Source: Citrobacter rodentium NBRC 105723 = DSM 16636
Lineage (GTDB): Bacteria > Pseudomonadota > Gammaproteobacteria > Enterobacterales > Enterobacteriaceae
DNA length: 39,262 nucleotides
Assembly (NCBI RefSeq): GCF_021278985.1
Contig: NZ_CP082834.1
Coordinates: 1-39,262 of the forward strand
Reading direction: 5' to 3'
The notes below the pieces were generated by a model. It searched no databases. It worked only from the letters and a program-made list of their open reading frames with translations, and was not told the DNA's origin. The position numbers and the translations under genes were made by a program. Positions 6,743 to 15,013 of this stretch are shown one piece after another; the first letter of the stretch is position 1, and each line of letters opens with the position of its first letter.

Positions 6743-7246
6743 ATGAAGATGATAGCGTTCAGACTTAGTGATGATGAGTTAAAACTTGCAGAGCATAACG
6801 CTATATCAAGTGGGTTTACCAGCATCAATACATTTGCCAGGCATAATGTACTTAATGTTGATGTTCAACCATCAAATATACCCGTCAGCAATGAATCATC
6901 AAAGGCTGTTAAAACCTGTTTATACCCTCATGAAATAGAACTTGTTAAACGTAATGCAGCCCTTCACGGCATGAGCATGAGCAGAGAAATTGCTATTCGT
7001 GTGCGTCAGTCTTTGTTAAAGAATGAAGTCTGTCTTTACCCTGATGAAGTTAAGGAACTTAAAAAATTATCAACTGCTGTAGATCGTGTTGGTCGCAACA
7101 TTCATTTTATCATAAAAGGTGAAAGATTTTGCACGGTTAACGATCCTGATTTCAGAAAAGACGTTGTTGAAGTGATTGAACTATGTAAGCAAATTGATTC
7201 AAAACTTGAAACGTTAACCAAGAGTGTTGTTAACAGATTTGGGTGA
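6743..7246 (+). CDS. Relaxosome accessory protein (TaxA/MobC-like)
   Basis: A 167-residue protein in front of the relaxase gene. Three related segments follow one another: FRLSDDELKLAEHNAISSG near 5, CLYPHEIELVKRNAALHG near 60, and CLYPDEVKELKKLS near 97. The last leads into DRVGRNIHFII, the pattern of MobC/ribbon-helix-helix oriT-binding proteins. It should bind oriT at about 6396-6640, bend the DNA and help the relaxase; it may also repress its own promoter. Four bases separate it from the relaxase gene. The tandem repetition is unusual for the family. Confidence 0.75.
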   Translation: MKMIAFRLSDDELKLAEHNAISSGFTSINTFARHNVLNVDVQPSNIPVSNESSKAVKTCLYPHEIELVKRNAALHGMSMSREIAIRVRQSLLKNEVCLYPDEVKELKKLSTAVDRVGRNIHFIIKGERFCTVNDPDFRKDVVEVIELCKQIDSKLETLTKSVVNRFG

Positions 7247-7249
7247 TTT

Positions 7250-8479
7250 ATGGGTGTGTATGTAGAACAGGAATACCGTATTAAACGCGCTAAAGGGACT
7301 GGGCGTGATCCGAAATCTCCTAAGTTATCGGGAAGACATATACATGCCAGTAAATCGGCTTTTAATCATAAAGTCAGACATGGCACAGACAAGAAAGCAT
7401 ATACCTGGACGCCAACAAAAGAAGTCACTTTTAAAATCACAGGTTCAGGGAAAACTGCCGCAGGTATCAAAAACGGTATTGATTACATTACCCGTAATGG
7501 TGAACTTGAGGCTTACTGTTATGATGGAAAAGGTTCCGAGCAAACAGGGAAAGGAGAAGACTTTAACAGGGAGTTTACTTCAACTTTATCTAAAGGAAAT
7601 GATTACTCCAGAACATATCGTGGAGAAAACATCGATCATGTGAAAAACATGGTCTTTTCACCACCACCAGAAGCTGGAGTAAGCAGGGAAGACGCTCTGA
7701 AAGCTACGATAGAATTTCTTAAAGAGACTTATCCAAACCATGCTTTCGTTGCCGTATACCATGATGATAAAGAAGATCATCCTCATGTACATGTTAATAT
7801 TAAACTTCGTGATGAAGAAACAGGAAGGAGATTAAGACTTACTAAGTCTGAAACCAGGAAGTTCAGAAACGGTTTTCATAGAAAACTGAAAGGTATGGGA
7901 TATGATGTTACCGCTACATGGAAAAAAGATCCCGAACGTAAACGGGAGATTGAGCGATTACAGGCTGAAAATCCGAAAAGACTCCGGAATGTTTACAAGG
8001 TTGTGGATTTTGGGGAGACTTCATATCAGAATAAGGCAGGGGAAAAAAGAACACCTTTCCTCACTTATGAAACTTTAAAAGGTGGAAAGCAGGTTACGAT
8101 TTGGGGTAAAGACCTGAAAAATCATTTCGAGTCTGAAAAGCTCCAGCCAGGAACGCTTATCAAAGTTAAAAAACTGGCTCCTACGCTTGTACGTAGCCCG
8201 ATGTTTAATGATGATGGAACTGTTGCAGGCTACAGGGAAACGCATCGCAATAACTGGCAGATTGAAAATATTGCCCTTGAGCGGAACAGAGAACGTCAGG
8301 TTCATGAGCGTGAAACCAGGCAGCCGGAAGAGAGCGACGTTAAAAAGCAGCTATCCAGAAAACATGAGCAAGGTCACAATATCGGGTTTGCTCTTGAACA
8401 CGGGTTTACAAAGGATTCAGAAGAACATAAAAAACTAAGAATACAGCAAGAGAGGAACTGGAAAGGCCTGGGATTTTAA
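7250..8479 (+). CDS. MOBP-type relaxase (TaxC-like)
   Basis: A 409-residue relaxase that nicks oriT and stays covalently bound to the 5' end of the transferred strand. The metal-binding three-histidine motif is clear: H171-DDKED-HPHVH (His 171, 177, 179, 181), followed by VNIKLRDEE. The motif I region is probably around NGIDYITRNG near 80, with a candidate catalytic Tyr. From about residue 215 a basic tail follows (KKDPERKREIERLQ) with no primase or helicase domain. Gene order (accessory protein, relaxase, regulator, exclusion protein, pil genes) matches IncX plasmids. Confidence 0.88.
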   Translation: MGVYVEQEYRIKRAKGTGRDPKSPKLSGRHIHASKSAFNHKVRHGTDKKAYTWTPTKEVTFKITGSGKTAAGIKNGIDYITRNGELEAYCYDGKGSEQTGKGEDFNREFTSTLSKGNDYSRTYRGENIDHVKNMVFSPPPEAGVSREDALKATIEFLKETYPNHAFVAVYHDDKEDHPHVHVNIKLRDEETGRRLRLTKSETRKFRNGFHRKLKGMGYDVTATWKKDPERKREIERLQAENPKRLRNVYKVVDFGETSYQNKAGEKRTPFLTYETLKGGKQVTIWGKDLKNHFESEKLQPGTLIKVKKLAPTLVRSPMFNDDGTVAGYRETHRNNWQIENIALERNRERQVHERETRQPEESDVKKQLSRKHEQGHNIGFALEHGFTKDSEEHKKLRIQQERNWKGLGF

Positions 8480-8491
8480 TTTGATTTCGGC

Positions 8492-8525
8492 GCAGGTGAA
8501 CAAAGCGGCTACTTTGCTCACCTGC
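8492..8525 (+). terminator. Hairpin after the relaxase gene
   Basis: GCAGGTGA / TCACCTGC plus CAAAG / CTTTG with one mismatch between them. No T run follows, so it is more likely a stability or attenuation structure between relaxase and regulator than a full stop. Confidence 0.5.
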
Positions 8526-8555
8526 TAATCACAACAACCTACATGGGAGGTTATC

Positions 8556-8822
8556 ATGACTAAGCATGATGCTATACGCATTTCGCAACTTCATCAAATC
8601 TTTCCAGAGGTTCAGTTAACTGAACGACAGAAAGATATTGCAGTGATGTATGTAATTGGTTGCACAGTTGAGGAAATTGCGTCAGAAAAAGGGATCACGA
8701 CCGATGGTGTTATGTATCATTTGAATCTGGTAAAAAGAGCCGTAGGTAGTGCAACTCTGGTAGGAGTGCGCACAACTGCGTTTCTTAGGATGATGGCAAT
8801 CTTATTAACAAGGGAGTCATAA
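8556..8822 (+). CDS. LuxR-type helix-turn-helix regulator
   Basis: An 88-residue protein made almost only of a LuxR/GerE DNA-binding domain: LTERQKDIAVMYVIGCTVEE, then IASEKGITTDGVMYHLNLVK. This is the usual four-helix pattern, without receiver or ligand domain. A strong GGGAGG site precedes ATG 8556. Standing between relaxosome and secretion genes, it is a likely activator of transfer genes, comparable in position to regulators such as TraJ. The target promoter is probably in 9122-9318. Confidence 0.75.
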   Translation: MTKHDAIRISQLHQIFPEVQLTERQKDIAVMYVIGCTVEEIASEKGITTDGVMYHLNLVKRAVGSATLVGVRTTAFLRMMAILLTRES

Positions 8823-8826
8823 CATT

Positions 8827-9060
8827 ATGAGTTATATGAAAAAAACAAGAATTCTTTCGTTGGTTTTGTTCTCAATTGCATTGAGTGGTTGTGGTGAGGA
8901 AATCAAGACCGTTGATTGGTGGCGAAATCATCCGGAGGAAGCGATCTCGAAGGTTGAAGAGTGTAAGAAGTCAGGCGACGTATCGGATAATTGTAAAAAC
9001 GCCAAGACTGCGTTGTACAAGAATCAGCAACAAGATGCGCCTGTGCCTCAAATTAATTAA
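8827..9060 (+). CDS. EexN-like entry-exclusion lipoprotein
   Basis: A 77-residue lipoprotein. A signal peptide (residues 1-22, ILSLVLFSIALSGC) ends in the lipobox LSGC. The mature part WWRNHPEEAISKVEECKKSG and the two further Cys match the EexN family of small exclusion lipoproteins. In the inner membrane these proteins block uptake of the same plasmid type by a cell that already has it. It follows the regulator by 4 bp and is closed by the strong terminator at 9099-9121. Confidence 0.85.
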   Translation: MSYMKKTRILSLVLFSIALSGCGEEIKTVDWWRNHPEEAISKVEECKKSGDVSDNCKNAKTALYKNQQQDAPVPQIN

Positions 9061-9098
9061 AAGATACAACCCAAGCAGGTGTTGATACTAAATTATAG

Positions 9099-9121
9099 CC
9101 GACCAGATGGTCGGTTTTTTT
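9099..9121 (+). terminator. Strong rho-independent terminator
   Basis: CCGACC-AGAT-GGTCGG followed by seven T. It closes the relaxosome operon before the secretion operon. Confidence 0.92.
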
Positions 9122-9318
9122 GTGTCCTCACATAAATTGCGATGAGTGTCCACTAAAGTTTCTGTAGTTGTGTAGTCTCTTTATTTTGATAATCCTATTT
9201 GCATCTAGAACGAATCTAAAACATGTCCATAGTGGATTAGTTAAAAAATGGAATGTGAGATTCTTGTGTTGTCAATGGTATTTTTTGCCATTGCTATAGC
9301 CCATAGTGGATTGATTAA
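9122..9318 (+). promoter_or_regulatory. Control region of the secretion operon
   Basis: Two direct repeats of CCATAGTGGATT-(A/G) lie at about 9229-9247 and 9301-9319, each ending just before an ATG (9248 and 9319). The first opens a 24-codon hydrophobic frame (9248-9322) whose stop overlaps the second ATG. I find no unambiguous promoter. The repeats could be operators, possibly of the small basic protein encoded at 9319. Confidence 0.4.
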
Positions 9319-9495
9319 ATGAAGGAGAAACCAGATAAGTCATCGGAAAAAGGGGTTTATGTCACGATAAAACTCGATCCCAGGTTGAATGCATTTATCG
9401 AAGAGAAAACGAAAACATCTTTGCTTAGTAAGAGGAAGCAAATTATTTACTTATTAATGCAGAGTATGCGTATTGATGGATATATGGAGCGTTAG
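9319..9495 (+). CDS. 58-residue ribbon-helix-helix-like protein
   Basis: A complete short frame from ATG 9319 to TAG 9495. The order of a basic beta strand (GVYVTIKLDPRLNAFIEEK) and two helices (LLSKRKQIIYLLMQSMRI) is what Arc/MetJ-type DNA-binding proteins show. It heads the secretion operon, two bases before the virB1-like start. It may regulate the operon, using the direct repeats just upstream. Identification is by pattern only. Confidence 0.6.
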   Translation: MKEKPDKSSEKGVYVTIKLDPRLNAFIEEKTKTSLLSKRKQIIYLLMQSMRIDGYMER

Positions 9496-9497
9496 CT

Positions 9498-10118
9498 ATG
9501 GCGTCTTTATTCCCAGCCTTGTTGCTGTGTGCGGCGTCAGTTCATCCGGATACGATAAATGATATTGCACGGGTCGAGAGTGGCTTCAATCCTTATGCTG
9601 TGGCTGAAATTATTCCTGAAAGGGAACGCGGTAGCTATGGCAAAAGTTTTATCAGTCATATGCCCAAAAGTAAGGAGGAAGCTCTTACAGTTATCAGAGA
9701 AATAGAAAACAGAAAAAGACGTTATTCTGTCGGATTGATGCAGATTACCAGCAGTAATTTTTCTTTTTATTCCACGTCCGCAGAAAAACTCCTTGATCCG
9801 TGTGAAAACTTGTCTGTTTTCGAAAAGATTATCGTGGATTGTTATAAACGAGGGAGGAGCCTGGAGAATGCGCTTAGTTGTTACTATACAGGAAATTTTA
9901 GTAACGGTAAGCGAAAAGAAAAAGAATTTAATAATACAAGTTATGTTGAGCGAATTGGTTATACAGGGAACGAAAAAAAATATGTTGTACCAGGTACAAG
10001 AAGCAACGGGGGAGAACAGCGAAAAAATCGTTCACACAATGCGTCAGTTATCTGGCCCGAAACCATTCTGAAATCTGCTTTTGTTGATAACTCACATCCA
10101 ACAAAAGTTATTAATTAA
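9498..10118 (+). CDS. virB1: VirB1-like lytic transglycosylase
   Basis: A 206-residue periplasmic enzyme that opens peptidoglycan for channel and pilus assembly. A short hydrophobic signal (residues 1-15) is followed by the SLT domain with catalytic Glu27 in IARVESGFNP. Then come SVGLMQITSSNF (about 76-87) and the ALSCYYTGNFSNG motif (about 121-133). The C-terminal 50 residues are polar. It is the first gene of the VirB set, as in IncX pilX1. Expression probably starts in 9122-9318. Confidence 0.9.
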   Translation: MASLFPALLLCAASVHPDTINDIARVESGFNPYAVAEIIPERERGSYGKSFISHMPKSKEEALTVIREIENRKRRYSVGLMQITSSNFSFYSTSAEKLLDPCENLSVFEKIIVDCYKRGRSLENALSCYYTGNFSNGKRKEKEFNNTSYVERIGYTGNEKKYVVPGTRSNGGEQRKNRSHNASVIWPETILKSAFVDNSHPTKVIN

Positions 10119-10131
10119 CAGGACTTATAAA

Positions 10132-10458
10132 ATGTCATTTAAGAAATCAGTATGTAATCGTATCAGTTCATCTGTCACTGCTGTTATGCAGCGTAAAAAT
10201 AAGGTAGTTATGGCAGTCGCCGGGGCAACAGTCGCATCACCAGCCTTTGCGGATGGATTTTCAAAAGCGGAAACACTGCTGGAAAAGGTCAAAACAGGGC
10301 TTAGTGGCCTTTCACTGGTCACGGTGACTATTGCCTGTCTGTGGGTCGGCTACAAGGTTCTGTTTGGTGGAAGCACGATTCGTGAATGCTCACCTATCAT
10401 CATCGGGGCAATTGTTATCGCCAGTGCGGCTGAAGTTGCATCAATGATGGTTAACTAA
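10132..10458 (+). CDS. virB2: VirB2-like major pilin
   Basis: A 108-residue prepilin. ATG 10132 is used, with CAGGA upstream. A long signal sequence ends at SPAFA/DG (about residue 41). The mature pilin (about 67 residues) has two hydrophobic helices (VTIACLWVGYKVLFGG and IIIGAIVIASAAEVASMMV) joined by a short polar loop, the VirB2/TraM layout. It forms the pilus rod. It is 18 bp from the next gene. Confidence 0.85.
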   Translation: MSFKKSVCNRISSSVTAVMQRKNKVVMAVAGATVASPAFADGFSKAETLLEKVKTGLSGLSLVTVTIACLWVGYKVLFGGSTIRECSPIIIGAIVIASAAEVASMMVN

Positions 10459-10476
10459 TAAAGCGGGGACGATAGT

Positions 10477-13224
10477 ATGTCTACACTTTATAAAGCGATG
10501 ACACGCCCTGCTATGTATGTGGGTGTTCCTGTCGTCCCTCTTACTGTGGTTGCAGGGGCGTTATTTCTGGCGGGGGTTTATATCAGCAAGCTGATCTGGC
10601 TGGCTATTCCTGTCGCAGTTTTTATTCTCAGAATGATAACTAAGCAGGACGACCACATTTTTAATCTTTACTTTCTTAAGCTGAAAATGCTCGGAAACTC
10701 AGTGTGTAATCGTTTTTTTGGCGCACGAGCGTTCCTCTCCGGACAATATGAAGCTGTTGAAATTGATGAGTTTATTAATGCCATGAAACTGAATGAGCGA
10801 ATTACTACTGGTAAATATATACCCTATTCAAGCCATGTTGATAAAAATATTGTCAAAACAAAGAACGGTGATTATGTAGCGACATGGCAACTGATGGGGA
10901 TTAACTTTGAGTCAATCTCTGCGGAGATGTTAGAAACTATTGACTCACAGGTTGCCACTCTTGTTCGTTCATTTTCCGGACTGCCCGTTTCATTTTATAA
11001 CCATTCATGCAGGGCGAGTTTTTATGATGCCTTTACCACAAAATCAGGTAATAAATATGCTGATATAATATCAGATTGTTATTATGGTTCGATGAAGAAA
11101 AATAAATTCAAGGGGAACACACTTTACTTTACGCTGATCTACAGACCAGACGGGCGTGTAGAAAAACTGGAAAAACGCAAAAAAAGTATTAAAGAAAAGA
11201 AAGATGATATTAACATTCATGTGAAGAGAATGAATGAAATGATTAATACATTCTCTGGCGCTCTTGATAAATTTACCTGTAAACTTCTTGGTATGTATGA
11301 GGAGAACGGAAAGGTATTTTCTTCTCAACTGTCATTCTATAATTATCTTCTGACAGGGAAGTTGCAAAAAATCAGAGTCACTGATTCTCCGGTGTATAAC
11401 GTTCTTGGTGGAGTGGATGTATTTTTTAATCATGATACCGGACAGATATGCCGCATTGATGGAAATAAATTCTTTCGTTCTATTGAAATTAAAGATTTCT
11501 GTAGTGAGACTGCATCCGGTGTTTTTGATGTGCTCCAGTATTCTGATGCTGACTATATTATTACGCATTCATATACATCCATGAGCAAATCAGAAGCATT
11601 GAGTACCATTAAACGTGCAGAAAAACAGTTAAAGAGTACAGAAGATGATGCGGTTACTCAATTGCAGGAACTGGAAAAGGCAAAAAATGATATTGTGTCC
11701 GGTGATATATCCTTTGGTTACTACCATTTCACGCTAATGGTAATGGCGGACAGTATCAGGGAGCTTGACGAATCTGTAAGTAAAATTACGGCAGACTTTA
11801 CTGACCTGGGCATTATTCCGGCATTGTCAACCATGTCATTGCCAGCGGCATATTTTGCCCAGCTTCCGGCGGTTTTTCATTTAAGGCCGCGTTTATCTCC
11901 GGTATCGAATGTAAATTTTGTCGAACTGGCATCATTCCATAATTTCTACCAGGGGAAACGCGATAAAAACTGCTGGACAGAAGCGGTTGCTATTCTCAAA
12001 ACACCAAGCAAACAGGCGTATTATCTGAATTTACATAACTCAGTACTGTTTAAAGATGAAAGAGGTGAAAAGAATCTTGCTAATACTAAAGTTATAGGAA
12101 CGGCGGGTTCAGGTAAGACAATGTTTCTGTCATATCTTGCCTGTTCATTACAGAAATACAATAACCCCGAAACTTTTGCTGACTCTGCAAAAAATAAGAA
12201 GTTAACGTGTGTCTTTCTTGATAAGGACAGAGGGGCTGAATTATGTATCCGAATGCTTGGTGGGGAATATTACACCGTAAAAAGCGGTGAGCCGACAGGA
12301 TGGAATCCTTTTGCTCTGGAGGCAACAAAACGTAACCGTATTTTTGTCAAGCAACTGATGGAGATTCTGTGTACCAGAAATGGTGAAAGATTATCGACAA
12401 GAGAAAGATTGCTTATTAGCGAAAGTGTTGATGCTGTGATGGATTTTCCTCCTGGCGAAATGCGGGAATATGGCATTACCAGAATGCTTGAGCATCTTAT
12501 GCAGAGAGATGATCGGGATGAGCAGGAGAACGGGATTATCCTTCGTTTGTCCCAATGGGCTAATGGTCAGGCTCATGGCTGGGTTTTTGATAATGCTAAA
12601 GACACATTCAATATTCAGCATGTCAATAATTTTGGCATTGATGGCACCGAGTTTCTTGATGATCCGATGGTATGTGCACCAATTACTTTCTATCTGCTGT
12701 ATCGCATTACGCAGCTTCTGGACGGTCGGCGTCTTGTTATCTTCCTGGATGAGTTCTGGAAATGGCTACAGGATGAAGCATTCAGCGATTTTGTCTATAA
12801 CAAGCTGAAAACAATTCGTAAGCTGAACGGGCTGGTTATTCCGGCAACTCAGTCTCCGGATGAAATACTGAAGAATAAGATTTCACGGGCTGTGGTTGAA
12901 GTATGCAGCACCAGTATTTATCTGGCTAACCCTGATGCCGATTACAATGACTATGTAGAAGGGCTTAAGCTGACACCAGAAGAATTTAATATTGTTAAAA
13001 ATCTTGATCCAATGTCGAGACAATTCCTGATTAAAAAAAGCAGTCTTAAAAAGGGAGATGGTAAATCATTTTCAGCACTTGCGACACTCGATTTATCGGG
13101 ACTTGGTGGATATCTGAAAATATTGTCTGCCAGTGCAGATAATCTGGAAATTTTTGAAAGTATTTATCATGAAGGAATGGAGCCTGATGACTGGGTTCCT
13201 GAATATCTCGAACGGGCAATCTGA
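10477..13224 (+). CDS. virB3-virB4: VirB3-VirB4 fusion ATPase
   Basis: A 915-residue protein. Residues 1-90 are a VirB3 domain with two hydrophobic segments near the start (VGVPVVPLTVVAGALFLAG and LIWLAIPVAVFIL). The rest is the VirB4 ATPase that powers pilus and channel assembly. The Walker A is GTAGSGKT at about 541-548 and the Walker B is VIFLDEFWKW with Asp758-Glu759. Fusion of VirB3 to VirB4 is typical of IncX (pilX3-4) and some other systems. Length equals the sum of both families, so it looks intact. Confidence 0.95.
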   Translation: MSTLYKAMTRPAMYVGVPVVPLTVVAGALFLAGVYISKLIWLAIPVAVFILRMITKQDDHIFNLYFLKLKMLGNSVCNRFFGARAFLSGQYEAVEIDEFINAMKLNERITTGKYIPYSSHVDKNIVKTKNGDYVATWQLMGINFESISAEMLETIDSQVATLVRSFSGLPVSFYNHSCRASFYDAFTTKSGNKYADIISDCYYGSMKKNKFKGNTLYFTLIYRPDGRVEKLEKRKKSIKEKKDDINIHVKRMNEMINTFSGALDKFTCKLLGMYEENGKVFSSQLSFYNYLLTGKLQKIRVTDSPVYNVLGGVDVFFNHDTGQICRIDGNKFFRSIEIKDFCSETASGVFDVLQYSDADYIITHSYTSMSKSEALSTIKRAEKQLKSTEDDAVTQLQELEKAKNDIVSGDISFGYYHFTLMVMADSIRELDESVSKITADFTDLGIIPALSTMSLPAAYFAQLPAVFHLRPRLSPVSNVNFVELASFHNFYQGKRDKNCWTEAVAILKTPSKQAYYLNLHNSVLFKDERGEKNLANTKVIGTAGSGKTMFLSYLACSLQKYNNPETFADSAKNKKLTCVFLDKDRGAELCIRMLGGEYYTVKSGEPTGWNPFALEATKRNRIFVKQLMEILCTRNGERLSTRERLLISESVDAVMDFPPGEMREYGITRMLEHLMQRDDRDEQENGIILRLSQWANGQAHGWVFDNAKDTFNIQHVNNFGIDGTEFLDDPMVCAPITFYLLYRITQLLDGRRLVIFLDEFWKWLQDEAFSDFVYNKLKTIRKLNGLVIPATQSPDEILKNKISRAVVEVCSTSIYLANPDADYNDYVEGLKLTPEEFNIVKNLDPMSRQFLIKKSSLKKGDGKSFSALATLDLSGLGGYLKILSASADNLEIFESIYHEGMEPDDWVPEYLERAI

Positions 13225-13583
13225 CAGGTGAATTTATGAAACGTGTAAAAACATTTATGCTGATATCATTATTGACGGCTTCATTTTATAGCAGCGCAGG
13301 TATTCCGGTTGCTGTAGATGCCAGTCCGGAATGGGCTGTTGAAGCCGCAAGATGGACAGAACGACTCAAACAATGGTCTGAAACTGCGCAACATTATCAG
13401 AGTCAGATTCAGGCATATAAAGACCAGTTAGCAACGGCAACAGGTATAAGGAATATTGCGGCATTCACAAATGAACTAAGTAATCTGCAATCAGAACTGA
13501 CAAATATTTATAAGCAGGGGAACAGTTATATTTCTGATTTTACCAGTAATCCCGAAGGTGCATTAAGCAGTCAGGCAAAAAAT

Positions 13584-14640
13584 GGCTTTGTTGAATAAAT
13601 CAGATTTCGGGTAAGTCTCCCCCGTAGCGGGTTGTGTTTTCAGGCAATACGCACGCTTTCAGGCATACCTGCTTTCGTCATTTTGTTCAGCGCTCGTACC
13701 AGGGCCATAGCCTCCGCAACCTGACCATCGTAGTCACGCAGCGTCAGTGAACCCCCGAACAGCTGTTTTACCCGGTACATCGCCGTTTCCGCTATCGAGC
13801 GACGGTTGTAATCTGTTGTCCATTTCCACCGCGCATTACTCCCGGTCATTCGCTGATTAGCCACTGCACGGTTACGGTCTGCATATTCACCGGGCCAGTA
13901 ACCCGCACCTTTTCGGGGAGGAATAAGCGCGCTGATTTTTTTGCGGCGCAGTTCATCGTGACAGAGCCGGGTATCGTAAGCCCCGTCTGCCGCGGCTGCC
14001 CTGATTTTTCTGTGAGTCTGCCGGATAAGGCCCGGGAAGGCTTCTGAGTCCGTGACGTTATTCAGCGACAGGTCTGCACAGACAACTTCATGTGTGTTGC
14101 TGTCAACAGCAAGATGCAACTTTCGCCAGATACGACGGCGCTCTTTGCCGTGCTTTCTGACTTTCCATTCGCCTTCACCAAAGACCTTCAGCCCGGTGGA
14201 ATCAATCACCAGGTGTGCGATTTCACCCCGGGTGGACGTTTTGAAACTGACATTAACCGACTTTGCCCGCTTACTGACACTGGTGTAATCCGGGCAGCGC
14301 AACGGAACGTTCATCAGGGCAAAAATGGAATCAATAAAACCCTGCGCAGCCCGCAGGGTCAGCCGGAATACGCGTTTAATCACCAGAACGGTGGTGATGG
14401 CGAGATCAGAATAGCGCTGGGGCCTTCCTCGTGATGAAGGTGTTGCCGACTCATACCAGGCCTGAATCGCCTCATCATCCAGCCAGAAAGTGAGGGAGCC
14501 ACGGTTGATGAGAGCTTTGTTGTAGGTGGACCAGTTGGTGATTCTGAACTTTTGCTTTGCCACGGAATGGTCTGTGTTGTCGGGAGGATGCGTGATCTGA
14601 TCCTTCAACTCAGCAAAAGTTCGATTTATTCAACAAAGCC
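13584..14640 (-). mobile_element. IS903-like element (IS5 family), 1,057 bp
   Basis: The ends are 18-bp perfect inverted repeats GGCTTTGTTGAATAAATC (13584-13601 and the complement at 14623-14640). The 9-bp target GCAAAAAAT is duplicated at 13575-13583 and 14641-14649. Length, repeat and target size all equal those of IS903. The single transposase gene runs on the minus strand. Perfect target repeats point to a recent insertion with no later rearrangement. Confidence 0.97.
13640..14608 (-). CDS. IS903-type transposase (DDE)
   Basis: A 322-residue IS5-family, IS903-group transposase. Recognisable blocks are KQKFRITNWSTYNKALINRG (about 19-38), RGEIAHLVIDSTGLKVFGEG, RRRIWRKLHLAVDSNTHEVV, AAADGAYDTRLCHDELRRKK and RRSIAETAMYRVKQLFGG. 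These supply the DDE residues (Asp in VIDSTG and in ADGAYD, Glu in IAETAM). It is slightly longer at the N-terminus than the usual 307 residues; an internal start is possible. It seems complete, so the IS should be active. Confidence 0.95.
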   Translation of the reverse strand: MKDQITHPPDNTDHSVAKQKFRITNWSTYNKALINRGSLTFWLDDEAIQAWYESATPSSRGRPQRYSDLAITTVLVIKRVFRLTLRAAQGFIDSIFALMNVPLRCPDYTSVSKRAKSVNVSFKTSTRGEIAHLVIDSTGLKVFGEGEWKVRKHGKERRRIWRKLHLAVDSNTHEVVCADLSLNNVTDSEAFPGLIRQTHRKIRAAAADGAYDTRLCHDELRRKKISALIPPRKGAGYWPGEYADRNRAVANQRMTGSNARWKWTTDYNRRSIAETAMYRVKQLFGGSLTLRDYDGQVAEAMALVRALNKMTKAGMPESVRIA

Positions 14641-15013
14641 GCAAAAAATCTGTTCAGCAAGTATGGAGCCTTCGATATGTGCACTACAGGCTATGAACGC
14701 AATGATAATCTCTGTAAAGCACGGATTGTGTCAAAGGCTGCCAGTATTGAACAGGGAAATGAGATAAATAAGCAGTTATCAAGTGCAATGTCTCAGATTC
14801 AGAGTTTAAGTACTCGAATTGAGGCTTCAAAGGATATGAAAGAATCCCAGGATTTGGCTAACGCATTACAGGCACAGTCGTTAAAAATGCAGTATGATGT
14901 CTGGAATAGTAAAAATCAGGCTGACACGGAGATGTTGAAAGAACAACAAAGGGCTGAATATAAGCAACAACAGATGAACGCACCAATACCTACGATTCAA
15001 TGAGGGAAAAGGT

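Larger units (their letters stand above)
13236..15003 (+). pseudogene. virB5: VirB5-like minor pilin, split by an IS
   Basis: The gene starts at ATG 13236 with a signal peptide ending SSA/GIP (about residue 22). It then encodes coiled-coil-rich VirB5 sequence (WTERLKQWSETAQHYQSQIQ). At 13584, exactly after codon 116, an IS903-like element enters. Removing the IS and one 9-bp repeat joins codon 116 to 14650 in frame (QAKN-LFSKYGAF) and restores a 233-residue protein ending APIPTIQ. As it stands the product stops after 120 residues. VirB5 is the pilus-tip/adhesion subunit, so pilus function should be impaired. Confidence 0.92.

Noticed and set aside
14052..14434. Plus-strand frames inside the IS
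   Set aside because: They are antisense to the transposase gene and arise from its codon bias.
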